From Vulcanimicrobiota bacterium (GTDB lineage: Bacteria > Vulcanimicrobiota > Xenobia > Xenobiales > JADMJV01), in assembly GCA_019637395.1 (NCBI GenBank), contig JAHBVR010000024.1, positions 62,001 through 126,000 of the forward strand: 64,000 nucleotides of DNA, in the 5' to 3' direction. The notes beneath the pieces are model-generated. The model had not been told where the DNA came from and ran no database searches. It worked only from the letters and a program-made list of their open reading frames with translations. Below are positions 1 through 6,900 of this stretch, piece by piece. A program made the translations under genes and the position numbers. The stretch's first letter is position 1. The number at the start of each line of letters is the position of its first letter.

Positions 1-20
1 CCCAGGCTGGGTAGCCTGGG
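1..20. repeat. Perfect 8-bp inverted repeat at window edge
   Basis: Two perfect 8-base arms (CCCAGGCT and AGCCTGGG) flank a 4-base loop. It lies about 100 bases beyond the stop of the minus-strand LOG gene, so it could be that gene's terminator hairpin, with any T-run on the minus strand falling outside the window. No T-run follows on the plus strand. Bases 21-119 hold no gene that I can see. Confidence 0.4.
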
Positions 21-119
21 CCAGTTGCTTCTCCTAAAGCAAATTTACTATCCTGCCTGGCCGCCACCGAAACGCAAACCGTCCGGGGGAGATGTGAACG
101 AGTTGTAAATGAATTGTTG

Positions 120-665
120 CTAGAGTGTGAACTGGTTCAGGCGGGTGATCAGCTCCTGGGGCGTGGCGGTGACCCAGAGGCGCTCTCGATCGAGCGCATG
201 GTAGAAACCGCATTCTACGGTATGATCCAGTAGATGGAGGAAGCTTTCGTAAAATCCCAGGGTGTTGAGCACGGCTACCGGCTTCTTGTGGATCTCCAGT
301 TTTTGCCAGGCCAGCGCTTCACAAACTTCGTCCAGAGTGCCGATGCCGCCGGGCAGGGCCACGAAGGCATCACAACGGTCGTGCATGCGCTGCTTGCGCT
401 GGTGCATGGTCTCGACCACGTGCAGGTCGGTCAGGCTGTTGTGGGCCCATTCGCGCAAAACCATGGAGTGGGGAATGACTCCTTCCACATGGCCGCCGCG
501 GCTGAGCGCGCCGTCGGCCACGGCCAGCATCATGCCCTGGCCGCCTCCTCCATTCACAATGCCCCAGCCGGCGTCGGCGCAAAGTTCTCCGAGTTGGCGG
601 GCGTGCTCCATAAAAAGGGGATCTCGACCCGGCGAGGACCCCGCGAAAACACAAAGCTTTTTCAT
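120..665 (-). CDS. LOG-family (TIGR00730-type) nucleotide phosphoribohydrolase
   Basis: A 181-aa Rossmann-like protein of the lysine decarboxylase-like/LOG family. Characterised members release cytokinin or other bases from nucleoside 5'-monophosphates. The family signatures are clear: a Gly-rich loop NGGGGQGMM near residues 38-46, MHQRKQRMH at 87-95 and PGGIGTLDE at 105-113, which carries the catalytic Glu. Length is typical for the short bacterial form. The ATG at 665 is preceded by AAAGG at 7-base spacing, which supports the start. It is transcribed alone, divergently from the macrodomain-like gene. The physiological substrate in bacteria without cytokinin signalling is uncertain; a nucleotide-salvage or repair role is possible. 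Confidence 0.9.
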   Translation of the reverse strand: MKKLCVFAGSSPGRDPLFMEHARQLGELCADAGWGIVNGGGGQGMMLAVADGALSRGGHVEGVIPHSMVLREWAHNSLTDLHVVETMHQRKQRMHDRCDAFVALPGGIGTLDEVCEALAWQKLEIHKKPVAVLNTLGFYESFLHLLDHTVECGFYHALDRERLWVTATPQELITRLNQFTL

Positions 666-672
666 GAACCGG

Positions 673-788
673 CCTTTCGCAGGGGTCTTTTAAAGCCCTG
701 GCCGCCGTTTCTCCCAATGTGCAGGCCGGGCCCGAACGGACAGGAGCCGGCACATCATCCATCCTTTCGCAGGGGTCTGGCCAGGAGC
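673..788. repeat. 16-bp direct repeat pair exactly 100 bp apart
   Basis: CCTTTCGCAGGGGTCT occurs at 673-688 and again at 773-788, with no mismatch. The first copy, read on the minus strand, contains the AAAGG Shine-Dalgarno of the LOG gene. The second lies just before the likely start of the plus-strand macrodomain-like gene. It may be a small duplication or a paired regulatory site. Nothing else in the interval looks coding. Confidence 0.5.
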
Positions 789-805
789 TTGCAAATCAAT
801 CGCTT

Positions 806-1894
806 ATGCTCGAGACATTGGACGATTTTGACGGCGGCCCGGCGGCCCGCCAGCGTGTGTTGCAGGCTTTTCAAGCCGGCCTGGCCGGCCCTCATCAGGA
901 GCGGAGCCAGGTGGATCATTGGGAGGCGGATGTGGAGGCAGACCCCTCCGCCGCTTTTCGGCTGGACGAAGCCGGGATGGCCTGGTTGGGGGAATTGGCA
1001 GCCGGACGTTTTCGCTGCCGCAGTTTGCGGGATATGCGCCCCTCCAAGGGCGGCGGCCGACTGAGCCTGTGGGTTTTGACCGGTGCTCACGCGGTCACCG
1101 ACATCGGCGCTCTCCAGGCCTGTGCACCGCCCGATAGCCTGTTTCAAGTAGCCTCCCAGTTCAACTGCCTGGAGTCGCCCGGGGCTTACCTGGTGCGAGT
1201 GGCTGACTATTTTTATGATCCCACCCAGGGACCGCGCGCCTCGATTTCTGCTTATCCCGGCACTCTGCTGCGCCACTATCGCGCTCCCGACCAGGCCGGG
1301 GGGCATTTTGTGCAGACTCAGGCCGGACCCCAGCTTAATTTGCTGCACGCGGTGGAAGCACCGGTGCAGAGCGGGTACTTGACCTCCCGCGATTTGGTCC
1401 GGCCGGCCGAGTTTGCCGAGCGATTGGAACAGGACTTTGATTTGCTCGAGGTGGGCGTGCACGAAGCGGTGCAGGTGGTGCTGGGGGCTCAGTGGGACGG
1501 TCCGGTGCGTCCTGGCACCAGAATTTCACAGGTATTTACTTCCACGCTGGCGGCCGGCGGCTATGGGCGCATCGAATCGGTGCATTTAAACATCTGTCGG
1601 CAGTTGTTGCGGGCGGCCTACCTGGGCACGCTTTTGGCGGCGGCTTCGTTGCGCCAGCGCCGGGCGGTGCTGACCCTGATCGGAGGCGGTGTTTTTGGCA
1701 ATCCGCTGCCCTTGATTTGGGAGTCGATCGGGTGGGCTCTGGAGCAGGTGGAGCCTTATCTGCAACAGGATTTGACGGTCATCGTCAACGGGCGCAATCT
1801 GATTCCCGAAGTGGATGAGGAAACGGTACGCCGCGAGGTGCGCCGGCGGGGCGGTGAGGTTCTTTTCTGCTATGACTCGGGCATTCGCTTCTGA
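806..1894 (+). CDS. Macrodomain-like protein (probable ADP-ribose-binding fold)
   Basis: A 362-aa protein if started at ATG 806; the frame is open back to a GTG at 719, but neither start has a well-spaced Shine-Dalgarno, so the N-terminus is uncertain. The C-terminal half reads TLIGGGVFGNPLPLIWESIG, which resembles the conserved Gly-rich loop and following helix of macrodomains, then a strand TVIVNGRN. A block near FQVASQFNCLE and DPTQGPRASISAYPGT looks like a conserved ligand-binding core, but I cannot name a specific family. Macrodomains bind or hydrolyse ADP-ribose derivatives; that is inference here. Its TGA overlaps the start of the PIG-L deacetylase by 4 bases, so the two are probably translated together and act on related substrates. 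Confidence 0.6.
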   Translation: MLETLDDFDGGPAARQRVLQAFQAGLAGPHQERSQVDHWEADVEADPSAAFRLDEAGMAWLGELAAGRFRCRSLRDMRPSKGGGRLSLWVLTGAHAVTDIGALQACAPPDSLFQVASQFNCLESPGAYLVRVADYFYDPTQGPRASISAYPGTLLRHYRAPDQAGGHFVQTQAGPQLNLLHAVEAPVQSGYLTSRDLVRPAEFAERLEQDFDLLEVGVHEAVQVVLGAQWDGPVRPGTRISQVFTSTLAAGGYGRIESVHLNICRQLLRAAYLGTLLAAASLRQRRAVLTLIGGGVFGNPLPLIWESIGWALEQVEPYLQQDLTVIVNGRNLIPEVDEETVRREVRRRGGEVLFCYDSGIRF

Positions 1895-2622
1895 GCCTGC
1901 CGCGCGGATCCTGGCTTTTCCTTTTCGCTCATCCAGATGATGATGTGCTCATCGCCGGCACCGTATACACTTTGGTGGAGCGGGGCGATCGGGTGGATCT
2001 GGCCTGGGTGACGGATAGTTCTTCGCTGGGGGGATTGGTGCGCCGCCAGGCGGAGTCACGGGCCGCCGCTCACGCCCTGGGTGTGGAGCAAAGTCGCGTG
2101 CATTTCCGCGACTTCCCCTCGCTGGCTATGGTGCCCAGGCTGCGCCAGGATTTTCCGGCCATGCAGGCTCTGATCGAGGGAGTGAACGCGGATTACTGCA
2201 TGACGGTGGCTTTTGAGGCCGGCCACACCGATCACGACTGCGTGCAGTTCCTGGCTTCCCGAACCGGCCGTCCGCTTTATGAGTATCCGCTTTACAACTC
2301 GGCCGCCCGGGGCTTTCAGGTCAATCGCTTTCCTAATGGCTCCTGCGACTATCAGCCGCTCAGCTCGGAAGCGGTGCGGCGCAAGCATATGACGATGCAG
2401 CTCTACGCCAGTCAGTGGCCTTACATGCTGTGCGCCCGCCTGGCCACGCCGGTTTCCTTGATGATGGGGCGCGGCGAGCCCTATCGCCGTTGCCCCGCCG
2501 ACCGTGATTATTCGCAACCGCCCCATCCGGGTACCTTGAACGTGGACCGTATCTTCAATCGCTTTATGCGCTGGCGCTTTGCCGATTTTGCCCGGGCCGT
2601 GCGCGAGTTTGATTGTCAATAA
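1891..2622 (+). CDS. PIG-L/LmbE family deacetylase, apparent CTG start
   Basis: The family's metal-binding N-terminal motif reads LFLFAHPDDDVLIAG, with His and the Asp pair about residues 14-18, and a second conserved block FEAGHTDHDCVQFLA lies mid-protein. PIG-L enzymes are zinc hydrolases that remove acetyl groups from N-acetylglucosamine-type conjugates. The metal motif lies upstream of the first GTG (1945), which would itself be its Val. The frame has no ATG, GTG or TTG between the upstream in-frame stop (1873) and the motif, so initiation must be at CTG 1891, overlapping the previous gene's stop as CTGA, or CTG 1897. That gives 243 aa. The alternative is a sequencing indel that hides a normal start. 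Confidence 0.85.
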   Translation: MSLPRGSWLFLFAHPDDDVLIAGTVYTLVERGDRVDLAWVTDSSSLGGLVRRQAESRAAAHALGVEQSRVHFRDFPSLAMVPRLRQDFPAMQALIEGVNADYCMTVAFEAGHTDHDCVQFLASRTGRPLYEYPLYNSAARGFQVNRFPNGSCDYQPLSSEAVRRKHMTMQLYASQWPYMLCARLATPVSLMMGRGEPYRRCPADRDYSQPPHPGTLNVDRIFNRFMRWRFADFARAVREFDCQ

Positions 2623-2721
2623 AGAGGAAATGAATTGTCAAAAAATAGCAAGTTGTTCTCCAGTTAATTGAAGGCTATCCTGGACTCGTAATCCCAATGA
2701 GAAATGGATGGATGAAAATTT

Positions 2722-3357
2722 ATGAAGATCACTTTAATCGGCGCGACCGGCACGGTCGGGCAGCGCATTTTAATGGAAGCCTTGCAGCGCGGCCATCAGG
2801 TTACGGCTCTGGTGCGCGACGCTTCCAAGTTGAAGGCCGAGCCGGGACTGAAGATTGTCCAGGGCGATATTTTTGACCCGACCACGGTGGCCGCCGCCGC
2901 TCAAGGCAGCGAAGCCGTGTTGAGCTCCTATGGACCGCCACCCGATCAGACCGAAACCTTGATTCAGGCCACCCGCGCTCTTCTGCAGGGCGTGCGCCAG
3001 GCCGGTGTCAGACGCTTGTTGATGGTGGGCGGTGCCGGCAGCTTGCTGGTGGCTCCCGGACTCAAGCTGATCGACGCCGAGATTTTTCCGGAGGCCTACA
3101 AGCCGATCGCTCGGGCCCATGAAGCGGCTCTGGAAATTCTCTATCGCGAGGCGGATGATTTGGTTTGGACCAATCTCAGCCCGGCCGCCGTAATCGAACC
3201 AGGGGAGCGCACCACTCGTTTCCGACTCGGCCTGGATAATCTGGTGGCCGATGCCCAGGGGAACAGCCGCATTTCGGCCGAGGATTATGCGATTGCTTTC
3301 GTGGACGAGCTGGAGCAGCCGCGCCATAGCCAGCGCCGTTTTACCCTGGCTTACTGA
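2722..3357 (+). CDS. Short atypical SDR / NAD(P)H-binding (NmrA-like) protein
   Basis: A 211-aa single-domain Rossmann protein. The N-terminus KITLIGATGTVGQRIL carries the GxxGxxG dinucleotide motif at residues 7-13, and TALVRD at the end of strand 2 favours NADP(H). The later block MVGGAGSLLVAPG and a short C-terminus match the YwnB/BVR-B-like group of atypical SDRs that lack the YxxxK catalytic pair. Members reduce flavins, biliverdin or quinones, or act as redox sensors; the substrate here is not visible. Start ATG 2722 follows GGATGG about 10 bases upstream. The last 7 bases overlap the 3' end of the convergent minus-strand gene. Confidence 0.85.
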   Translation: MKITLIGATGTVGQRILMEALQRGHQVTALVRDASKLKAEPGLKIVQGDIFDPTTVAAAAQGSEAVLSSYGPPPDQTETLIQATRALLQGVRQAGVRRLLMVGGAGSLLVAPGLKLIDAEIFPEAYKPIARAHEAALEILYREADDLVWTNLSPAAVIEPGERTTRFRLGLDNLVADAQGNSRISAEDYAIAFVDELEQPRHSQRRFTLAY

Positions 3358-4075
3358 TCCTCGGGCTCCGGCTCGCACTGGAGTAACAGCCGCCGCGCCG
3401 TGGCCAGGAAGGCGCTGCCCTGGTCGGCGGCGTAGGCGGCCACATCCAGAAAGACCTGCCGGTCCTCCTGAGAGTACTGGCTCAGGGAGCCGGAGGACTC
3501 ACGCCAGGCGTAGAGCGCTTTGAGCTTCTCCTCACGAGCTTTGCTGACGTCGGGGTGGTCGATGGGGACCTTGGCTTCTTCCTTGCGGATCAAGTCGGTT
3601 AAGTATTGATCCACTTCCGAGAGCAACTGGCGGGCTCGCTCGGGCGCCACGGTTTTTTCGATCAGCCCGTGGCGAATCATCTGAATTTGCACATGCACGG
3701 CCGGCAGGGTGCCGGGTACAGTCGTCTCCAGCAGTTCTTGAATAGCCCGGTCGCGGTCTTCATTCCACTGAAAGTCCTCGGAGCCGTCGGGTGGCGGGGG
3801 GGAAGCTTCAGCTCCCGCGGCGGCCGGCTCGAAGGGATTGGCCTGGGCTTCGGCTTCTTCCCGGCGTTTCTTGGCTTTCCACTCTTCGTAGTGCACTAGG
3901 GCTTGGAGAACTTGCCTTTGTCGCCGTAAAGTTCCAGCACGCCCAGCGTTTCTTGTTGCCACAAACCTTCGGTCAGCGGGTAGGTCTTATCACCGGCTTC
4001 GGACGCTGCACGGCCCGTCCCGACGCTCGGAGCGGTGGGCTGATAAACGATGTAATCGGCGGATTGATCGGACAT
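3351..4075 (-). pseudogene. Unknown protein split by a 1-base frameshift
   Basis: Two coding-like halves lie in different frames. From ATG 4075, preceded by AAAGAG, 59 residues read MSDQSADYIVY... to ...GDKGKFSKP and end at TAG 3898-3896. The next frame continues as ALVHYEEWKAKKRREEAEAQ and runs 183 residues to 3351. Adding a single G at AAG|CCC around 3900 would join them as ...KFSKALVHYEEW..., a coherent 241-aa protein; the other possible N-terminus in the second frame is an Arg-rich shadow. The protein has a charged coiled region followed by a Pro-rich linker and a helical C-terminus. I recognise no family. It starts 13 bases after the EF-hand gene and was probably co-transcribed with it. 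A sequencing error is as likely as true inactivation. Confidence 0.65.
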
Positions 4076-4088
4076 ATACCAACTCTTT

Positions 4089-4535
4089 CTAGCGAGCGAT
4101 GCGGAATTCCTCGACGTAGTTCAGGCTGGGATCGGTGTGGTTGACAGAAACCGTGCGGGCTACGATTTCAGCTCCCCCGAAAGAGGCTTCCCGCTTGGTG
4201 ATGCCATCGGGGTGGAATTGGGTTTCGATGAAAGTTTCAAAGGTGGGCCGCTCGCTGCTGTTAACGAACAGGCCATCGACGCGATGCAGGCTGCCGGTCT
4301 GCGGGCAGCCGCTATACTCGGCCGTGCGGCTCCAGGGCACCATCAGGCAGTGGCCGGGACCTTGCAAGGAAATTTTACCGTCGCCATCGGCATCCTGGCT
4401 TTTGACCGAGTGGAATACATCGATCTCGCGATGGGCTTCGTGGCTGGCGTAGTCCGCCTGGCTGCGTTTGGCCTGGGCGGCGTTGGGATGAGAATAAACC
4501 TGGGCAAGCTTGCCCGCGACCTGGCTGCTGATCAT
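4089..4535 (-). CDS. Small protein with one EF-hand-type calcium loop
   Basis: A 148-aa protein of unknown family. The clearest element is SQDADGDGKISLQ about residues 44-56, a canonical DxDxDGxI calcium-binding loop. No signal peptide or membrane span is evident. The C-terminal half (FETFIETQFHPDGITKRE) looks like a beta-rich domain. ATG 4535 follows an AGAGAGG sequence about 12 bases upstream. It is the first gene of a minus-strand pair with the frameshifted gene 13 bases downstream. EF-hand loops recur in this window (38538-39029, 53131-54090). Confidence 0.6.
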   Translation of the reverse strand: MISSQVAGKLAQVYSHPNAAQAKRSQADYASHEAHREIDVFHSVKSQDADGDGKISLQGPGHCLMVPWSRTAEYSGCPQTGSLHRVDGLFVNSSERPTFETFIETQFHPDGITKREASFGGAEIVARTVSVNHTDPSLNYVEEFRIAR

Positions 4536-4859
4536 GGCGTTGAAGGGACCTCTCTGTGTGTGGTCCTAGAGTAACGCCCGGGTCTGAAAGATGCCTGAAC
4601 GTCCCTGTATCCATGCGGGTGTAAGGTGGCCTGCTCATGGCTGCATCCGCGTAAGCCAGCGCATAGTAGCGGTCCTTCTCGGATGTATAGCCGAACTGGC
4701 CCTTTCGCCGTCCAAAACCAGTGCCTGCTGCACCATTGGCCATTGCTGGCAGAGATAGCCCGACGAACGGAGAAATTGGACGCAATCTGGTAACGCTGGC
4801 AACAAATTTGTGATTTTCGAACCGGCGTTGCGAGTAGCCCTTCGAGCTATGCTGGAGCC
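4536..4859. other. Divergent intergenic region without a clear gene
   Basis: This 324-base gap separates divergent genes (EF-hand protein on minus, lipase-like on plus). Reading frames cross it on both strands but show no start with a Shine-Dalgarno and no recognisable motif. It must hold the promoters of both neighbours. A TATGCT hexamer at about 4847 would lie only a few bases from the plus-strand ATG; no matching -35 box is visible at normal spacing. Confidence 0.4.
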
Positions 4860-5711
4860 ATGGCAGGCAAACTCGACGGCATCCAAACCCCAACCACCTA
4901 TCACCTTCCTCCGGCCCGCCGCCGGCCCATTCAGCGGCAAGAATTGCAAGACACCTTCACCCCCTCTGCTCCCGTCGAGCGCTTTCCCACCCGCTCCGAA
5001 ATGCAGGCGGTGATGCGGGGATTCAACGAAGATCAGGAGCGGGCCGTGCTGGGCGGCAGCAATCGTCCAGGCCGCCTGGTCCCGCTGGTGCGCGGCCACA
5101 ACGGCGCCGTGATGACCATCCACGGTGCCAACGCTGCGCCCGAAACCGTTAATTCGTTGGCCGAACCCGGCCTGCGCCGGGGCCAGGAGGTCCACACCTT
5201 CGCCTATGACGATCGCTTTCGCAGTCTGCAAAACAGCAGTCAGGATCTGGCCCGAGAACTTGGGGAATGGATGGAGCGCAACCCCGGCCAGCCCCTCACT
5301 TTGCGCGCTCACAGCATGGGCGGGCGGGTGACTCTGGGCGCCCTGGCCCTGCTGCAGGAGCAAGGACGCCTGCAAGGACGCCGCCTCAACCTGGATCTGG
5401 TGGCCCCGCCCCTGGGCGGCTACAGCGAGGCCAACCTGGCCCGACTTGATCCGACCGGCGTGGCCGGCAGCCTGTTCCCCATGGTCCGACCCGGAGTGGA
5501 CATGGGCACCACCTCCGAGTTCCAGCGCCGCCTGGAGAACCTGCGCCTGCCCGAGAACGTGCGCACTCGCATTTTTTTGGGGGGGCGTGACGAAGTCGTC
5601 AACCCCAACTTGTCGGGCTTCCGGCGCATTCAGCAGAACCTGGGGGCCGAGGTCATCCGCCTGCCCGAGGCCGACCACGAGAGCATCCTGCAACAGGTGG
5701 TCGGGCACTGA
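4860..5711 (+). CDS. Alpha/beta hydrolase, lipase/esterase-like
   Basis: A 283-aa hydrolase. The oxyanion strand reads MTIHGANA near residues 85-92. The nucleophile elbow is AHSMGG with Ser152 (Ala replaces the first Gly of GxSxG). The acid is likely Asp244 in GGRDEVV and the base His273 in ADHES, giving a complete triad in the usual order. There is no signal peptide; the first 50 residues are Pro/Arg/Gln-rich and probably disordered, like those of the calpain-like protein 2 kb downstream. The fold suggests a triacylglycerol lipase or PGAP1-like esterase; the substrate is unknown. It is the first plus-strand gene after a divergent gap and appears monocistronic. Confidence 0.8.
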   Translation: MAGKLDGIQTPTTYHLPPARRRPIQRQELQDTFTPSAPVERFPTRSEMQAVMRGFNEDQERAVLGGSNRPGRLVPLVRGHNGAVMTIHGANAAPETVNSLAEPGLRRGQEVHTFAYDDRFRSLQNSSQDLARELGEWMERNPGQPLTLRAHSMGGRVTLGALALLQEQGRLQGRRLNLDLVAPPLGGYSEANLARLDPTGVAGSLFPMVRPGVDMGTTSEFQRRLENLRLPENVRTRIFLGGRDEVVNPNLSGFRRIQQNLGAEVIRLPEADHESILQQVVGH

Positions 5712-5780
5712 ACGTTTCTCCGGATTCCCAGGCCTGAGATGGAAGAACCCTCTGAGCTGATGCCCAGGTTAGGCGAGTGA

Positions 5781-6152
5781 TTAAGAGTGGGAACGCCGGG
5801 GAGCTCCTGGGCAAGGCAGTAAGGCCACCATCAGCCCCTCCCGCATCCAAGTCTGAAAGGCTTCCTGCGGCAGACTCTCCAGTCCATCTTCCTCTTGTCG
5901 GCGCACGGGACCACCGGCCACCAGAGTGGCGCCTACCTGCGCACCTTCCCCCAAGGAGTTGTAAAATATCAGCCGGTCCCCCTCCAGGGAGTGGGCCACC
6001 AGCACGTGGGGACCGACCTCGGGCCACTGCAAGACGAGGGGAATCTGCCCGGGTAGAGCCGCTACGAAGGTCGCCCAATCTCGACAGGGTGCCAACTCTT
6101 CACCCAATACCGAGCGGTGCAGAGCTAACTGCTGGGCCAGCAATGAATCCAT
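5781..6152 (-). CDS. Small protein resembling the C-terminal half of a C39/papain-like domain
   Basis: A 123-aa protein. ATG 6152 is preceded by AAGGA at 7-base spacing and is preferred to an in-frame TTG 18 bases earlier. The segment GPHVLVAHSLEGDRLIFYNS has the pattern of the His-bearing strand pair and Asn region of C39-like and calpain-like cysteine peptidases. The nearby calpain-like protein has the same layout (YHALTVDRIEGDYVYLRNP). No catalytic Cys block precedes it, so it may be a remnant, an inactive domain or an accessory protein. The opposite-strand ORF over the same bases is Pro-rich and looks like a shadow. Confidence 0.5.
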   Translation of the reverse strand: MDSLLAQQLALHRSVLGEELAPCRDWATFVAALPGQIPLVLQWPEVGPHVLVAHSLEGDRLIFYNSLGEGAQVGATLVAGGPVRRQEEDGLESLPQEAFQTWMREGLMVALLPCPGAPRRSHS

Positions 6153-6206
6153 CCCCGTGTCCTTTGGCAAACCGGGATTTCTCCCCTTGCGCCGAAAGCG
6201 GCGGGC

Positions 6207-6866
6207 TTGGAAGCTCTAGAAATAACCCCCCTTCACTCCACTGTCGTGATCTGGCGCAAATACCTGGCCCTGGAAGCCACCGAAGCCCAGTTTGCCCAGG
6301 CTCGCCAGGAAATGACCGAGCAACTGCAGAGCTGGCTGAAAGACTGCCAGGATGAAGAATTGGCCAAACTGTTGCAAAGCGCCCAAGTGGCCCAGGAGCT
6401 GGAGCAACTGATCGAAATCGATCAGGAATTGCATCGCTCCGAGCTCCTTTCCGAGCTGCTCCGGCAGCGCTGGAAGGATAATGAAAAAGCCAAAGTCTTA
6501 GCCCGCATGAATTTGGAGGTCAGCCCGTCTGAGCTGGAAGCCGGCCACTTCCTGGTATTGCGCCAAATGGTCGAAGAACGACCCGAAGAGGAGGCCCGCG
6601 CCTTTCTCCAAGATCTTTGGGACGAATTTGAGTTGGCCCATCAGGACTACCTGAAGACCCCCGTGGGTGAAGCGGAATGGACCCTGGAAGTAGCCATGGC
6701 CGACGACTGGATGGAGCAGGGCTATCGCATCTGGTTTGATTGTCTGGGTTGGCTGCTAGAGCAGCCCTGGGACGACCCCGGGGAGCTGGAAGCCATCTGG
6801 TCGGACCTTCGCGAAGCCAATCGCCTCTGGGTCTGGGTAGGCCGATTGGGCAGCCCGTTGTCCTAG
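6207..6866 (+). CDS. Unknown acidic helical protein
   Basis: A 219-aa protein rich in Glu, Gln, Leu and Trp, almost entirely helical by eye, with a long stretch of coiled-coil-like heptads about residues 20-130. No signal peptide, membrane span or known motif is seen. The first possible start is TTG 6207; a GTG at 6246 would shorten it by 13 residues, and neither has an obvious Shine-Dalgarno. It ends 34 bases before the calpain-like protease and is probably co-transcribed with it, so it could be a chaperone, inhibitor or adaptor of that enzyme. I recognise no family. Confidence 0.6.
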   Translation: MEALEITPLHSTVVIWRKYLALEATEAQFAQARQEMTEQLQSWLKDCQDEELAKLLQSAQVAQELEQLIEIDQELHRSELLSELLRQRWKDNEKAKVLARMNLEVSPSELEAGHFLVLRQMVEERPEEEARAFLQDLWDEFELAHQDYLKTPVGEAEWTLEVAMADDWMEQGYRIWFDCLGWLLEQPWDDPGELEAIWSDLREANRLWVWVGRLGSPLS

Positions 6867-6900
6867 ACAAAGCTGGAAGAAGTGGGAAACATCTCTCAAG

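Noticed and set aside
4375-4893. Minus-strand ORF upstream of the EF-hand gene
   Set aside because: Crosses the start of the real gene in another frame and lacks a ribosome binding site; I could not support it as coding.
5777-6355. Plus-strand 192-aa ORF
   Set aside because: Pro/Arg/Ser-rich shadow of the minus-strand C39-like gene, which has AAGGA at 7 bases before its ATG.
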